Shown: in pieces, positions 19,331 to 27,638 of the stretch
How the letters are laid out: the number at the start of each line of letters is the position of its first letter
How positions within the stretch are numbered: the stretch's first letter is position 1
Source of the DNA: Curvularia sp. ZM96
Taxonomy: Eukaryota; Ascomycota; Dothideomycetes; Pleosporales; Pleosporaceae
Direction: 5' to 3'
Assembly: GCA_022457065.1 (NCBI GenBank)
Contig: JAJGBQ010000012.1
Span: forward strand, 1 to 27,638
Length of the DNA: 27,638 bases
Position numbers and translations under genes: made by a program
Notes under the pieces: model-generated
What the model was told of the DNA's origin: nothing
The model's database searches: none
What the model saw: the letters and a program-made list of their open reading frames with translations, nothing else

Positions 19331-22300
19331 TTCTGTCAAAGTTCAGACGTTTTTCAGAAGTGGTGGGCTGCAGAAATATTTTTTGGTTGATTTGGGTGTT
19401 GGGGAAAATGGAGAAAAATTAGATCAAAATCAGGTTGTTCAACAACAACTCAACGCATGGCAGAAGGTGCGAAAAGAGCTAGAAGAGGACATGCAAGTTA
19501 TGGCAGAGACTGCAAAGATTGATAAAACAGGCTGGTTTAAGAGGACTGGGTGGTTGACGTTTCTGGAGGGCCGAAATCTCGCTCATCTAGGCTATCAAGC
19601 CCGCTTGCCCGACCGCAACGAAGCAAAGCTGCAGCAGGCTGCAAAGTTGACAGAAGAATTGATTGAGAGATCTGTTCGTGGCTTGGCAACACTGCCGCAG
19701 GAGACGCGGCGCTGGCTTCGCAGTGCGCAGCAGACTGTTGTTGATCAGCGGCCGCTGGCCCGACTGCAGAACCCCGAGAGTCAGGCAGTGTACGCTAGCT
19801 ATATAGTCCGATTTGTCTGCTTTTATCTTCGCATTGTTGCCGATGAAGAGAGTCGGATCGATCAATATCTGGCACAGAGTGATGGAGCTGTTGAGGTAGA
19901 CAGTGCAAGCGATGGGGGTACTAGCATGGAGAGCGAGTACAACGACAGCGACATGGAGGGCACGGTTGACAGCAACAATGACGTGGTAGTAGTGCAGAGA
20001 CAGCCGCGCAGAGCTGTGCCCGCTGACAAGATGAAGGATGCCCGTGAGCTGTTCAAGTGGAAGGATGATCAGAAGGCGCTGGCTATACAGCTGTGGCTTT
20101 CGCTAGGCGACAGCAACACAGCTGCGCAGATGGAGGCGCTGCTCGACTCGCTGGCTTCGTTTCTTCTCACAGGCTATGGCACAGATGAGTTTTCGAGTGG
20201 GTTGGTGCAGTATCTGGCTGTGCTAGGCATAGACACACGGACAAACCGCTTGCGCACGGCAAAGAATTTCTCGTACATGCTCGCTGGGGTTATCTACTGC
20301 GTTCGTGTACTAGCAGTCGAAAAGATATTGCCCACAGCTGAGCGCGAGGATCAGACTGAAGAGGACCGGGAGCAGTTCTTAGATGTGCGCAAGAAGTATC
20401 TGGCAGACGGCTCATTCAGCCCGATGAGTGCTATGATCAGTCTACTTGCGTATGGCAAGCATGCAGCGCTGAATGAAGGCAATGCTGGCAACGCGTACTG
20501 GTCGCCCGACAAGAAGATCTTTTATCTTAGCGGCCGGCCGATTGTGATTGAGCGTTTCCGCATCATGGCTCAGAGCATGGAAGCTGAGCTAGAAGACAAG
20601 TTTTGGCAGCTGTGCTGGGTGGATAATACTGCTGAACGGTTTTTCATTGATCTTGCAAAGATTCAAGACGACATTACATTCACAACCCGGGGCAAGTCGT
20701 TTGTCACGACTCCCGGCAACCGTCTGTTAGATGGGCTGGCGTGGATGCTAACAAGAGCACGGAGCACAGTGGGCGGTATGCGACTGCAGACTTCTGACGG
20801 CCGGTGGAAAAGCAAAAAGGTGCGGGCGTATCTGCGGCAGATGGACCGCTTTGAGCTGATGCTAGGCTGTGTACACATTGTGTCTGGACAGCCGGCGCGA
20901 GGTTCTGAGATTGTGACGATGCGGCACCGCAACGGGCTGCTGCAGGACCGCAACGTCTTTGTCATGGATGGTGCTGTGATGACTGTTGTGCGCTATCACA
21001 AGTCACAATCTCAATGGGACAAGCCGAAGGTAGTGCCGCGCTTTTTGCCGCCGCGGCTAGGGCAGATTATGGCGCTGTACTTGAGCTACTTGCAGCCGTT
21101 CCGAGAATTTCTGCTGGTGAGCGTGCTGGGAGGTGGCTTAGACGACTACGTGTGGAGTAATGAGCAGGGGGCATGGAATACGGATCGACTGACGAGGGTG
21201 CTAAGACGCGAGACAGGCAAACGGCTGGGTGTAGAGCTGCACACGCTAGACTACCGTCATACGGCTGTGGGGATTGGGCGAGTCATGGTAGGGGAGTCGT
21301 TTGGCAAGGGGTATCAGGACGAGATTGGCGAGATTGATGAAGCCGAGGTGGATGAAGACGAGGAAGACTTGATTGAGCTGCAGAACGCACGATCGACGGT
21401 CATGGGCGTGGGCAACTACAGCGTCTCGATTGACATTGTCAAGCATCTCAGCACGCGGTCGATTGACGCGTTCCGGGCGCTGAGTACTGCTTGGCACCGC
21501 TTTTTAGGCGTAGATGGACAGGCTGAAGCAGCCGAGGAGGGCAGGAGAAGGCGGAAAAGGCGGATGCGAGAGAGTATCTCAGGGTTGCCGATACTCCCGA
21601 AAGAGAAGGCCGTTCAGGTGGAAGACGCGCGAGCTGCCGCTGTACAGAGGGCACTGCAGCAGGTGCTGGGGAAGCAGGATGTTGGGTTCCGTTCAATGGA
21701 ACAGGAGCAGGCTTTGTACGCCGTGTTGGATAAGCAGACGCCGCTGGTGGTAGTGCTTCTAACAGGAGGGGGCAAGAGCTTGCTGTTCACGCTGCCGGCA
21801 TGCATTGAGGAGAACGGGGTGACAGTCGTGGTGGTGCCGTACCGGGCATTGATCGAGGACTTGGTTAGCCGAATTGGTAGGTGTGGGGTTGACTGTATGG
21901 AGTGGAAGCATGGCGAGAACAACCCGGCGTCTGTGGTTGTGGTCAGCGCAGACGTAGCAGGCGACACGACTAGCAACGGCAACTTTTTAGGGTATGCTCG
22001 GCTGATGAAGGACAAGGGACTGCTGCAGCGGGTAGTAGTGGACGAGTGTCATTTGGTGTTTACCGCACGGCACTGGCGGGACAATCTGCTCAAGGTGAAG
22101 AACTTGCGGCTGCTTGGGTGCCCGATGGTATTGCTGACAGCAACGCTGCCGCCGGTGCAGGAGGGGGAGCTAGAGGCAAGTATGCTGGTGCGTAACGCGA
22201 CGTATATCCGGGCAAGCACAACGCGGCCGAACGCTCGATACTTTGTGTCGTGGTGTCAACGCAAGGCACTAGAAGACACAGCGTTGGTGGTGTGCAAGCG

Positions 22301-23330
22301 GTGGGCGGAGAAGCTGCGGCAGTCTAGGCAGAAAGGGGTAGTGTACTGTCTCAGCAAGGGGCAGTGTGAGCGAATGGCTGAGGAGATTGGCTGTGGGTAC
22401 TATCACGCTGATGTGGAGGAGCGAGGGGAGCGGCTAGAGGAGTGGGTAGAGCAAGGAGGGCTAATTGTGGCTACGTCGGCACTAGGGACGGGAGTGGACT
22501 ACGCGGGGATTGTGTACATCTTGCATGTGGGGATGCCGTGGAGCATGACGGACTTTGCGCAGGCGAGCGGGCGTGGCGGGCGCGGTGGAGAGGCGTTTGA
22601 GGTGGTAGTGGTGGTGGAACATGGAGAGGTGGAGAAGCGAATGGAGCAGGAGAGCGGTGATATTGACGTGCAGGCAATGGGGACGTTTTTAATTGGGAGT
22701 GGGTGCCGTCGGGAGCTAATGAGCTCGTACTTAGACGGGCAAGGGGTAGGGTGTAGGGATATCGATGCGGTGCGGTGTGACCGGTGTGGGGAGGGAGAAG
22801 ACGTGTGGCTTGGGGAGCACGAGCGTTGGGCACAAGAGTGGGCGGTAGTAGAGGAAATGTTTACGGAGCTGCGGGGTGGGTGTGCGATCTGCTGGGTAGT
22901 AGGGCAGCAGTTTGTGACAAAGGAGGAAGAGCAGTGGAAGAAGCACTGGGTGCTGGGGTGCTCGGCGTGGGAGAGGGCGTCCGGGGCGGATGCTGACAAG
23001 TTCCGGAAGAAGATTTTAGATCGGACCGTTAAAAATAACTGTCGGCGGTGCTGGGTAAGTCAGAAGTACTGCGCAACAGGGGAGGGGATGGAGAATCGGT
23101 GTCAGTGGCCGAACGTAGTGATACCGCTAGCATATGCAGCGCGGTTGACACGGGTTGGGATTCAGACGATTCGAGAGGCAGGATTTGGAGAGATGGGAGA
23201 CGATGCATATGCAGCATGGCTTGGTAGGAGGAGTAGAGAAGAGGTGTGGGGGCAGGTGTTTACGAACGCAATGGTGGTAGGGATCCGACTAGTGCTGAAG
23301 CTTGTAGAGGGTGATGGCGCTGTAGAGTAA
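19284..23330 (+). CDS. Telomere-linked RecQ-type helicase with recombinase-like middle part
   Basis: Open from 19284; residue numbers here count from 19383. It would be an ATP-dependent 3'-5' DNA helicase of the chromosome-end (TLH) family. Residues about 490-710 resemble a tyrosine-recombinase core: R506 (GQPARGSEI), K540, RFLPP, H620/R625/H626 (HTLDYRHTAVGIGR), then GNYS and STAWHRFLG; no nucleophilic Tyr sits at the expected place. RecQ motifs: Q-type (FRSMEQEQA), Walker A TGGGKS 794-799, DECH 887-890, LLTATLPP, VATSALGTGVDY, and QASGRGGRGG 1060-1069. The Zn segment is C1108, C1124, C1132, C1135. A Cys/Trp-rich tail ends at 23330. Acidic low-complexity sequence lies near 165-200. Coding sequence is not RIP-like. 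It points to the telomere, about 4.1 kb away. Expression may depend on telomeric silencing, which is inference. Confidence 0.88.
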   Translation, partial: KNHQQAWKGEKSALFDSVKVQTFFRSGGLQKYFLVDLGVGENGEKLDQNQVVQQQLNAWQKVRKELEEDMQVMAETAKIDKTGWFKRTGWLTFLEGRNLAHLGYQARLPDRNEAKLQQAAKLTEELIERSVRGLATLPQETRRWLRSAQQTVVDQRPLARLQNPESQAVYASYIVRFVCFYLRIVADEESRIDQYLAQSDGAVEVDSASDGGTSMESEYNDSDMEGTVDSNNDVVVVQRQPRRAVPADKMKDARELFKWKDDQKALAIQLWLSLGDSNTAAQMEALLDSLASFLLTGYGTDEFSSGLVQYLAVLGIDTRTNRLRTAKNFSYMLAGVIYCVRVLAVEKILPTAEREDQTEEDREQFLDVRKKYLADGSFSPMSAMISLLAYGKHAALNEGNAGNAYWSPDKKIFYLSGRPIVIERFRIMAQSMEAELEDKFWQLCWVDNTAERFFIDLAKIQDDITFTTRGKSFVTTPGNRLLDGLAWMLTRARSTVGGMRLQTSDGRWKSKKVRAYLRQMDRFELMLGCVHIVSGQPARGSEIVTMRHRNGLLQDRNVFVMDGAVMTVVRYHKSQSQWDKPKVVPRFLPPRLGQIMALYLSYLQPFREFLLVSVLGGGLDDYVWSNEQGAWNTDRLTRVLRRETGKRLGVELHTLDYRHTAVGIGRVMVGESFGKGYQDEIGEIDEAEVDEDEEDLIELQNARSTVMGVGNYSVSIDIVKHLSTRSIDAFRALSTAWHRFLGVDGQAEAAEEGRRRRKRRMRESISGLPILPKEKAVQVEDARAAAVQRALQQVLGKQDVGFRSMEQEQALYAVLDKQTPLVVVLLTGGGKSLLFTLPACIEENGVTVVVVPYRALIEDLVSRIGRCGVDCMEWKHGENNPASVVVVSADVAGDTTSNGNFLGYARLMKDKGLLQRVVVDECHLVFTARHWRDNLLKVKNLRLLGCPMVLLTATLPPVQEGELEASMLVRNATYIRASTTRPNARYFVSWCQRKALEDTALVVCKRWAEKLRQSRQKGVVYCLSKGQCERMAEEIGCGYYHADVEERGERLEEWVEQGGLIVATSALGTGVDYAGIVYILHVGMPWSMTDFAQASGRGGRGGEAFEVVVVVEHGEVEKRMEQESGDIDVQAMGTFLIGSGCRRELMSSYLDGQGVGCRDIDAVRCDRCGEGEDVWLGEHERWAQEWAVVEEMFTELRGGCAICWVVGQQFVTKEEEQWKKHWVLGCSAWERASGADADKFRKKILDRTVKNNCRRCWVSQKYCATGEGMENRCQWPNVVIPLAYAARLTRVGIQTIREAGFGEMGDDAYAAWLGRRSREEVWGQVFTNAMVVGIRLVLKLVEGDGAVE

Positions 23331-24903
23331 TAGTAAGTAGACTTAGGTAGCATAGAAAGAAAGAAAGAAACATATACCCGTTAACAGCTAAGAGAGAGGC
23401 GTTGATAGAAGGTAGAGGGTAAAAGAGGCGACAAGATAAGTAATCTGACATGGTGGGGCGCGGGACTTGAAGTCAGAAGTAGACTACGTACTTAAGGGGA
23501 AGAGAGTAAGAGCAGGAAAGGGAAGAGAGTAAGAGCAGGAAAAGCAAGATAGAGAGAATGGAGACTAGGTTAGGGAGGTGGTATTTAGAGAGAGATTTAG
23601 TAAGACTAGGGGGAACCCGTTACCCGTAAGAATAGAGCGGTCGCTAGAACGAGTACAAGAAGATAGATAAGATAGCAAAACGCGGGCCCGAACCGCTTTG
23701 TGTTTAGTTTGTGGGTTGACGGAGTCAAGACATGGTTAGGGAGCTAGGTTTAAGTAAGGGTTAGGGTTATAGTATTTAGAGAGAAGAGGGAGTAGATAAG
23801 TAGAGAGGGGGAGGGAGAGAAGTAGTAGAAGAGAAATATAATAATAAAACCCGGGCCCGAACCGCTTTGTGTTTAGTTTGTGGGTTGACGAAGTCAAGAT
23901 AGAGTTGGCGTTGCTAGATTTAGTAGGAGAGGAGAGAGGTTAGATAGGTAGTTGGGGGAAGGGGAAGGGGCGGGCGGAATGAGTTCAAGAAGAGAAATAA
24001 GATAGCAAAACCCGGGCCCGAACCGCTTTGTGTTTAGTTTGTGGCTAGACGGGAGTTCAGATAGAGCTAGATAGATGGTATTCAGGGAGAGAGAGAGTGG
24101 AGAGAAGAAGAGCAAATAAAAGAAAGGTGTAACCGCTAACCGCTAACCGCTTAGGTGTTATAGAGTAGAGAGGAAGAGAAGAAAGAGAGAGAGATATGGG
24201 CTAAAGGCTAAGGGGTTAGGTAAGGCGGATAAGGAGAGGACTTATACAGAACGCGGAGCGTAACAGAAGATAAGATGGCTTATCTAAGTAAGAAGAGAGA
24301 TAGAGGCAGGGATAGGAGAGAAAGTAGAAGAAGGTAAGAAAAGAAAAGAAGATGGCGAAACCCGGGCGCGAACGGCTTTGTGTTTACTTTGTCGATAGAT
24401 TAAGTAAGGATAGGGTTAGGGAGCTAGATTTATAGAAGGGTTAGGGTTACCGTGTTTAAGGAATAGGGGGGATGATGTAAGTAGAGGGTAAGTAAGAAGA
24501 GAGATACAGGTAGTAGAAGAAGAGAAGAGAAGAAAAGAAGATAGCGAAACGCAGGCCCAAAGCGCTTTGTGTTTACTTTGTCAATGGACTAAGCAAGGAC
24601 AGGGTTAGGGTTACCGTGTTAGAGGAGTAGGGAGACTTGGGTAGAAGATAGAGAGAGAAGGCGACTACTAAGGCGTACAAGAGAGGCCCCATTCAAGCTC
24701 AAGCATAGAGCCGCCGTCGGAACGAGTAAAAGAAGCGAGGTGATTACGTAAGCTAGGGAGTGAAAGAGGAGATGAAAAAGAAGAGAGAGAAAACCCCGGC
24801 CCGAACCCGTCAGGTGTCACAAGATAGAATGTAAGCGCGAAGCTAGGGTCAGTAGTAGCAACAGTAAGTACAGTACAAACAAGGTAGAAAAACGGCATAG
24901 ATG

Positions 24904-24990
24904 TGAGGTATGGGGGCAGGTGTTGACGAATGCAATGGTAGTAGGGATTCAACTAATACTTAAGATTTAGGGTAGATAAGCTATAGAGAG
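24904..24990 (+). pseudogene. Decayed copy of helicase 3' end
   Basis: About 85 bp aligns to the last coding bases of the helicase (about 23240-23326). Shared strings include TGGGGGCAGGTGTT, ACGAA.GCAATGGT and GTAGGGAT. Differences are nearly all transitions (for example GATCCGACTAGTGCTGAAG against GATTCAACTAATACTTAAG). It is a fragment only and cannot code. It shows that helicase-carrying ends were stacked or recombined here. Confidence 0.75.
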
Positions 24991-25013
24991 TGGAAGAAGA
25001 GAGATAGAGAGAT

Positions 25014-25135
25014 ATATGCGGAGCTAAGCCGTCGGTGTCACAGAAGTAGAGAGATATGCGGAGCTAAGCCGTCGGTGTCACAGAAGTAGAGAGATATGCG
25101 GAGCTAAGCCGTCGGTGTCACAAGAGTAGAGAGAT
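25014..25135 (+). repeat. 40-bp tandem repeat, three copies
   Basis: GAGCTAAGCCGTCGGTGTCA recurs at 25021, 25061 and 25101, an exact 40-bp period including a GAGATATGCG-type spacer. The third copy differs slightly after GTCACA. No coding content. Confidence 0.85.
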
Positions 25136-25169
25136 ATAGAGAGATTAGAGAGAGAAGAGGTTTTGAGTA

Positions 25170-25246
25170 TAGACTTGGGCAGAACGCGGAGCGTAATAGA
25201 AGCGTATATAGAGAAAGACTTGGGCAAAATGCAGAGCGTAATAGAA
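25170..25246 (+). repeat. Short direct repeat pair (GACTTGGGCA...GCGTAATAGAAG)
   Basis: GACTTGGGCAGAACGCGGAG at 25172 is repeated with three changes from 25217. A related sequence (CAGAACGCGGAGCGTAACAG) occurs at about 24247. Tandem remnants of a local repeat. Confidence 0.6.
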
Positions 25247-25469
25247 GAAGGTAGATAGAGAGTTAGGGGCTAATATTTAGAGATAGTGAGGGAGCTGACT
25301 TGGAGGGGCTCGGACTGTCAAGTCAGAAGGTAGAGAGTACGTAGAAGAAAGAACTAGTTGCCCGTTCAAGCAAAACTGCAGAAAGAAGAAGCAATTGATA
25401 GAAAAGAAGATAGTAACACCCGGACCCGAACCGCTTTGTGTTTAGTTTATAGCTTAATAGATTGAGATA

Positions 25470-26190
25470 GAATAAGAATGCTAGTATTTGGAGCGAGAGT
25501 AGGTTACGTAAGCGGGGGGGAATAGATTAAGAGAAGAGAAGAAAAGAAAGGTAAAAAGAGTAAAAAGAGAGGTTACGTGGTATAGAAAAGATGGGAAAGA
25601 GAAAATAGAAGATAGTAGATGGGAATATAATTTTGAGCTGAGTTGTGGTTATAGATAGAAAGTAGTAAGGGAATAGAAAGATAAATTGTAGATATTAACA
25701 GAATAGAAGGGTAAATAGCCGATATTCACAGACTGGAAGAGCAAGTAGCAGGGTTAGGGTTCTGGTATTTGGGGGAGAATCGTGAGTTTTTGGGACGGTA
25801 GAAGCGAAAGTGAGGATATTTAAGTATAGAAAGAAAAAGGCTTTTATTATTATTATGATTTAAGGAATATAGAGTTACAATTCCGGTTTTTAAGAAGAGA
25901 AGAGGGTAGCTATCAGGGGAGGGCGAAAGATAGAATAGGTTAAGCTATGTAATTTGGCGGGTAGACGAGTGTATTTGGATAGAAAGATTATTATTTTACA
26001 AAAGAAAGAAAAGACTTGGAAGCTACAAAAAGTAGTTTAAAGTACTATTTTGCAGATTTTGTAGACGATTTGGATAAAATCGTAGCAAATTTGCAAAAAT
26101 TGATGTAATTGAGTGTGATTTGTGGATAGATTATAAACAGAGAGTAATATGGAAAGGGTAGAGGGAAAACGCGTTACCCGTTAGGGCAGA
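25470..26190. other. Less repetitive AT-rich stretch
   Basis: Between two copies of the repeat core, with short TTATTATTATTATG-type and A/T-rich tracts (25840-26120) and no supported gene. It is the least repetitive part of the subtelomere by eye. Confidence 0.4.
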
Positions 26191-27420
26191 ACCGCCGGCG
26201 GAACGAGTGAAAGAAGATAGATAAGATAGCAAAACGCGGGCGGGAACGGCTTTGTGTTTAGTTTGCGGGTTGACGAAGTCAAGATAGGGTTAGGGTTATC
26301 GTATTTAGAGAGAGATGGTAGAGTCAAGAGAGAAAAGAGAAGAAAGAAGAAAAAGAAGAAGATAGAGACCCGGGCCGAGCGCGTTGATGAGACAAGATAG
26401 AAGAGAAGATTTAGGAAAGATATATAGAGCTAAGGTAGTAGAGTAGATATAAAGAGTAGCAAAAGGATATCAATTATTGCAAGTAGATAGAAATCATAGT
26501 AAATAGATGTAAAGAATTAAGATTTGCTAAGAAGAGAGAGGTAAAAGAGAATAAGGAGAGGGGCATATGTAGAGCTTAGCAGTTTGTAGTATAGAATTAG
26601 AAAGTTGAGCAGATTTACTAGAATTAAGAGTAAGGGAAAGAGGGGGAAGGTAGGAGAAAAGAGATTAGAGAAGCAAAAGGAAAAGGCGTTGCCCGTTAGG
26701 GTAGGAGTGCAGTTAGAACGAGTAAAAGAAGATAGATACGATAGCAAAACGCGGGCGGGAATGGCTTTGTGTTTAGTTTGTAGGTTGACGGAGTTAAGAT
26801 ATAATTAGAGAGGTAGGTTTGAGCAAGGGTTAGGGTTATGGTGTTTGAGAAGAGGGGAGAGAGAGAAGTGGTTAGGGGTAAGGGCAAGGGGCGGCTAGAG
26901 TTAGTTAAAGAAGCGAAATAAGATAGCAAAACGCGGGCGGGAATAGCTTTATGTTTAGTTTGTGGGTTGACGAAGTGAAGAGAGGGTTAGGGAGCTGGAT
27001 TTGAGCGAGGGTTAGGGAGCTAGTATTTAAAGAGAGGGTGAGAGAGAAGAGGTAGTTAGGTAAGCTAGAAGAAGAGGAAGAGTGAAGAAGAGATAGTAGC
27101 AAGAATATAAGGAGTAGAAGAAAGAAAATAAGAAAGGGTAAGGCGGGTAGGACGGCGTTGTGTTTTGTTTATAGGTAAATAGAGTTAAGGCAGGGTTAGG
27201 GAGGTATATTTACGCGAGGGTTAGGGTTACCGTATTTAGGGAGAGATTACGTAAACAGGAGGGGGTGAAGGAGAAGAAAGAGAAAAGGGTAGGGCAAGGC
27301 GTTACGGGCAAGGATAGAACGGGGAGTAGAACGCGTGCAAGAAGGAAAGGGAGGGAGAGAAGAAAGAAAGCAAGCAAGAAAGAAAAGAGATGAACATCAA
27401 CCCGGCCCGAACCGCTGTGT

Positions 27421-27571
27421 GGTTAGGGTTAGGTTAGGGTTAGGTTAGGTTAGGGTTAGGGTTAGGGTTAGGTTAGGGTTAGGGTTAGGGTTAGGGTTAG
27501 GGTTAGGTTAGGTTAGGGTTAGGTTAGGTTAGGTTAGGTTAGGGTTAGGGTTAGGGTTAGGTTAGGTTAGG
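27421..27571 (+). repeat. Terminal telomere array, TTAGGG mixed with TTAGG
   Basis: After GG at 27421-27422, 27 units follow without other sequence: 14 TTAGGG and 13 TTAGG. The G-rich strand runs to the right, so this is the right-hand chromosome end. The array starts directly on a truncated copy of the subtelomeric core (27399-27420). The five-base units may be true variants or base-calling deletions of a G in a G3 run. Confidence 0.95.
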
Positions 27572-27638
27572 AGGTGCTGTCGATTCCGTTTGTAGTCGTC
27601 TGTTTAACCTTAGCAATACGTAACTGAACGAAGTACAA
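27572..27638. other. Oxford Nanopore native barcode and adapter (artefact)
   Basis: The order is: barcode flank AGGTGCTG (27572-27579), a 24-nt block (27580-27603) that is the reverse complement of what I recall as native barcode 02 (starts ACAGACGACTAC), flank TTAACCTT (27604-27611), then AGCAATACGTAACTGAACGA and seven further bases, matching the ligation adapter in reverse complement. It is not part of the genome. It also shows that the read ended at the physical chromosome end or at a break inside the telomere. Confidence 0.95.

Larger units (their letters stand above)
23331..27420. repeat. Purine-biased subtelomeric repeat block
   Basis: No real gene; all small ORFs here are Ser/Leu- or Lys/Arg-rich by-products of GA/TC bias. 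A core reading roughly CGGGCCCGAACCGCTTTGTG followed by TTTAGTTTGTGGGTTGACGA recurs near 23677, 23848, 24006, 24356, 24545, 25418, 26230, 26746, 26928 and 27139, with a cut copy at 27399. Several copies are preceded by an ACCCGTTAGGG/GAACGAGTAAAAGAAGATAG-like segment and followed by GGGTTAGGGAGCTAG and GGGTTAGGGTTA-like tracts, so the full unit is longer than the core. The plus strand is dominated by A and G over nearly the entire 4 kb. Confidence 0.75.

Noticed and set aside
22471..22999. Several minus-strand ORFs (up to 166 residues) under the helicase
   Set aside because: They are Pro/Ser/His-rich shadows of the GC-rich, Val/Gly-rich helicase frame and overlap its conserved motifs.
25014..25135. 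CRISPR-like array
   Set aside because: The three units are simple tandem copies without unique spacers, in a eukaryotic subtelomere.
23260..27102. Small Ser/Leu- or Lys/Arg-rich ORFs in the subtelomere
   Set aside because: Composition follows the purine bias, no motif is seen and they cross repeat units.
27421..27571. TTAGG units as a sign of an insect genome
   Set aside because: RIP-type mutation, fungal pogo and gypsy families and a telomere-linked helicase all point to an ascomycete.

Overview
The window looks like a chromosome end of a filamentous ascomycete (Pezizomycotina). Four things point there: TTAGGG-type telomere repeats at the right end, a telomere-linked RecQ-type helicase gene pointing at that telomere, Ty3/gypsy LTR retroelements riddled with in-frame TAG/TAA codons and poor in CpA/TpG (the signature of repeat-induced point mutation, RIP), and an intact fungal pogo/Fot1-type DNA transposon. 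The last 67 bases are not biological. They read as an Oxford Nanopore native-barcode flank, a barcode and the ligation adapter in reverse complement, left on the contig end.

Layout. 1-1370 (-): an unrecognised, RIP-degraded reading frame. 1371-2239: no gene seen, one 13-bp inverted repeat. 2240-9677 (-): a dead Ty3/gypsy element, with gag near 8558-7500, then protease, RT, RNase H and integrase towards lower coordinates, and an LTR at 9178-9677. 9817-10246 (+): a degraded charged/coiled-coil-like ORF cut off by the next LTR. 10247-18238 (+): a second dead Ty3/gypsy element, chromovirus-type (LTR, gag, protease, RT, RNase H, integrase, chromodomain), with no 3' LTR. Its LTR is the same family as the left one, inverted. 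A 1849-bp pogo-like transposon (14790-16638) with perfect 57-bp terminal inverted repeats and an intact 550-residue transposase sits inside its RNase H region. 18239-18883: a transition zone with short repeats and interstitial TTAGGG/CCCCAA-like tracts. 18884-23330 (+): the telomere-linked helicase, split into two frames by one extra A in a six-A run. 23331-27420: purine-biased subtelomere with about ten diverged copies of a repeat core, a 40-bp tandem repeat and a decayed copy of the helicase 3' end. 27421-27571: 27 telomere units. 27572-27638: adapter.

How it fits together. The retroelements were mutated by RIP. The pogo element came later, because it is intact and not RIP-like. The helicase-plus-subtelomere block resembles the mobile or recombining chromosome-end modules known in many fungi. 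Its helicase carries an N-terminal pair of Cys/His fingers (OrsD-like), a middle segment resembling a tyrosine-recombinase catalytic core that appears to lack the nucleophile, a full set of RecQ helicase motifs with a Zn-binding segment, and a Cys-rich tail. All statements on family membership come from motif reading only; no search was run.
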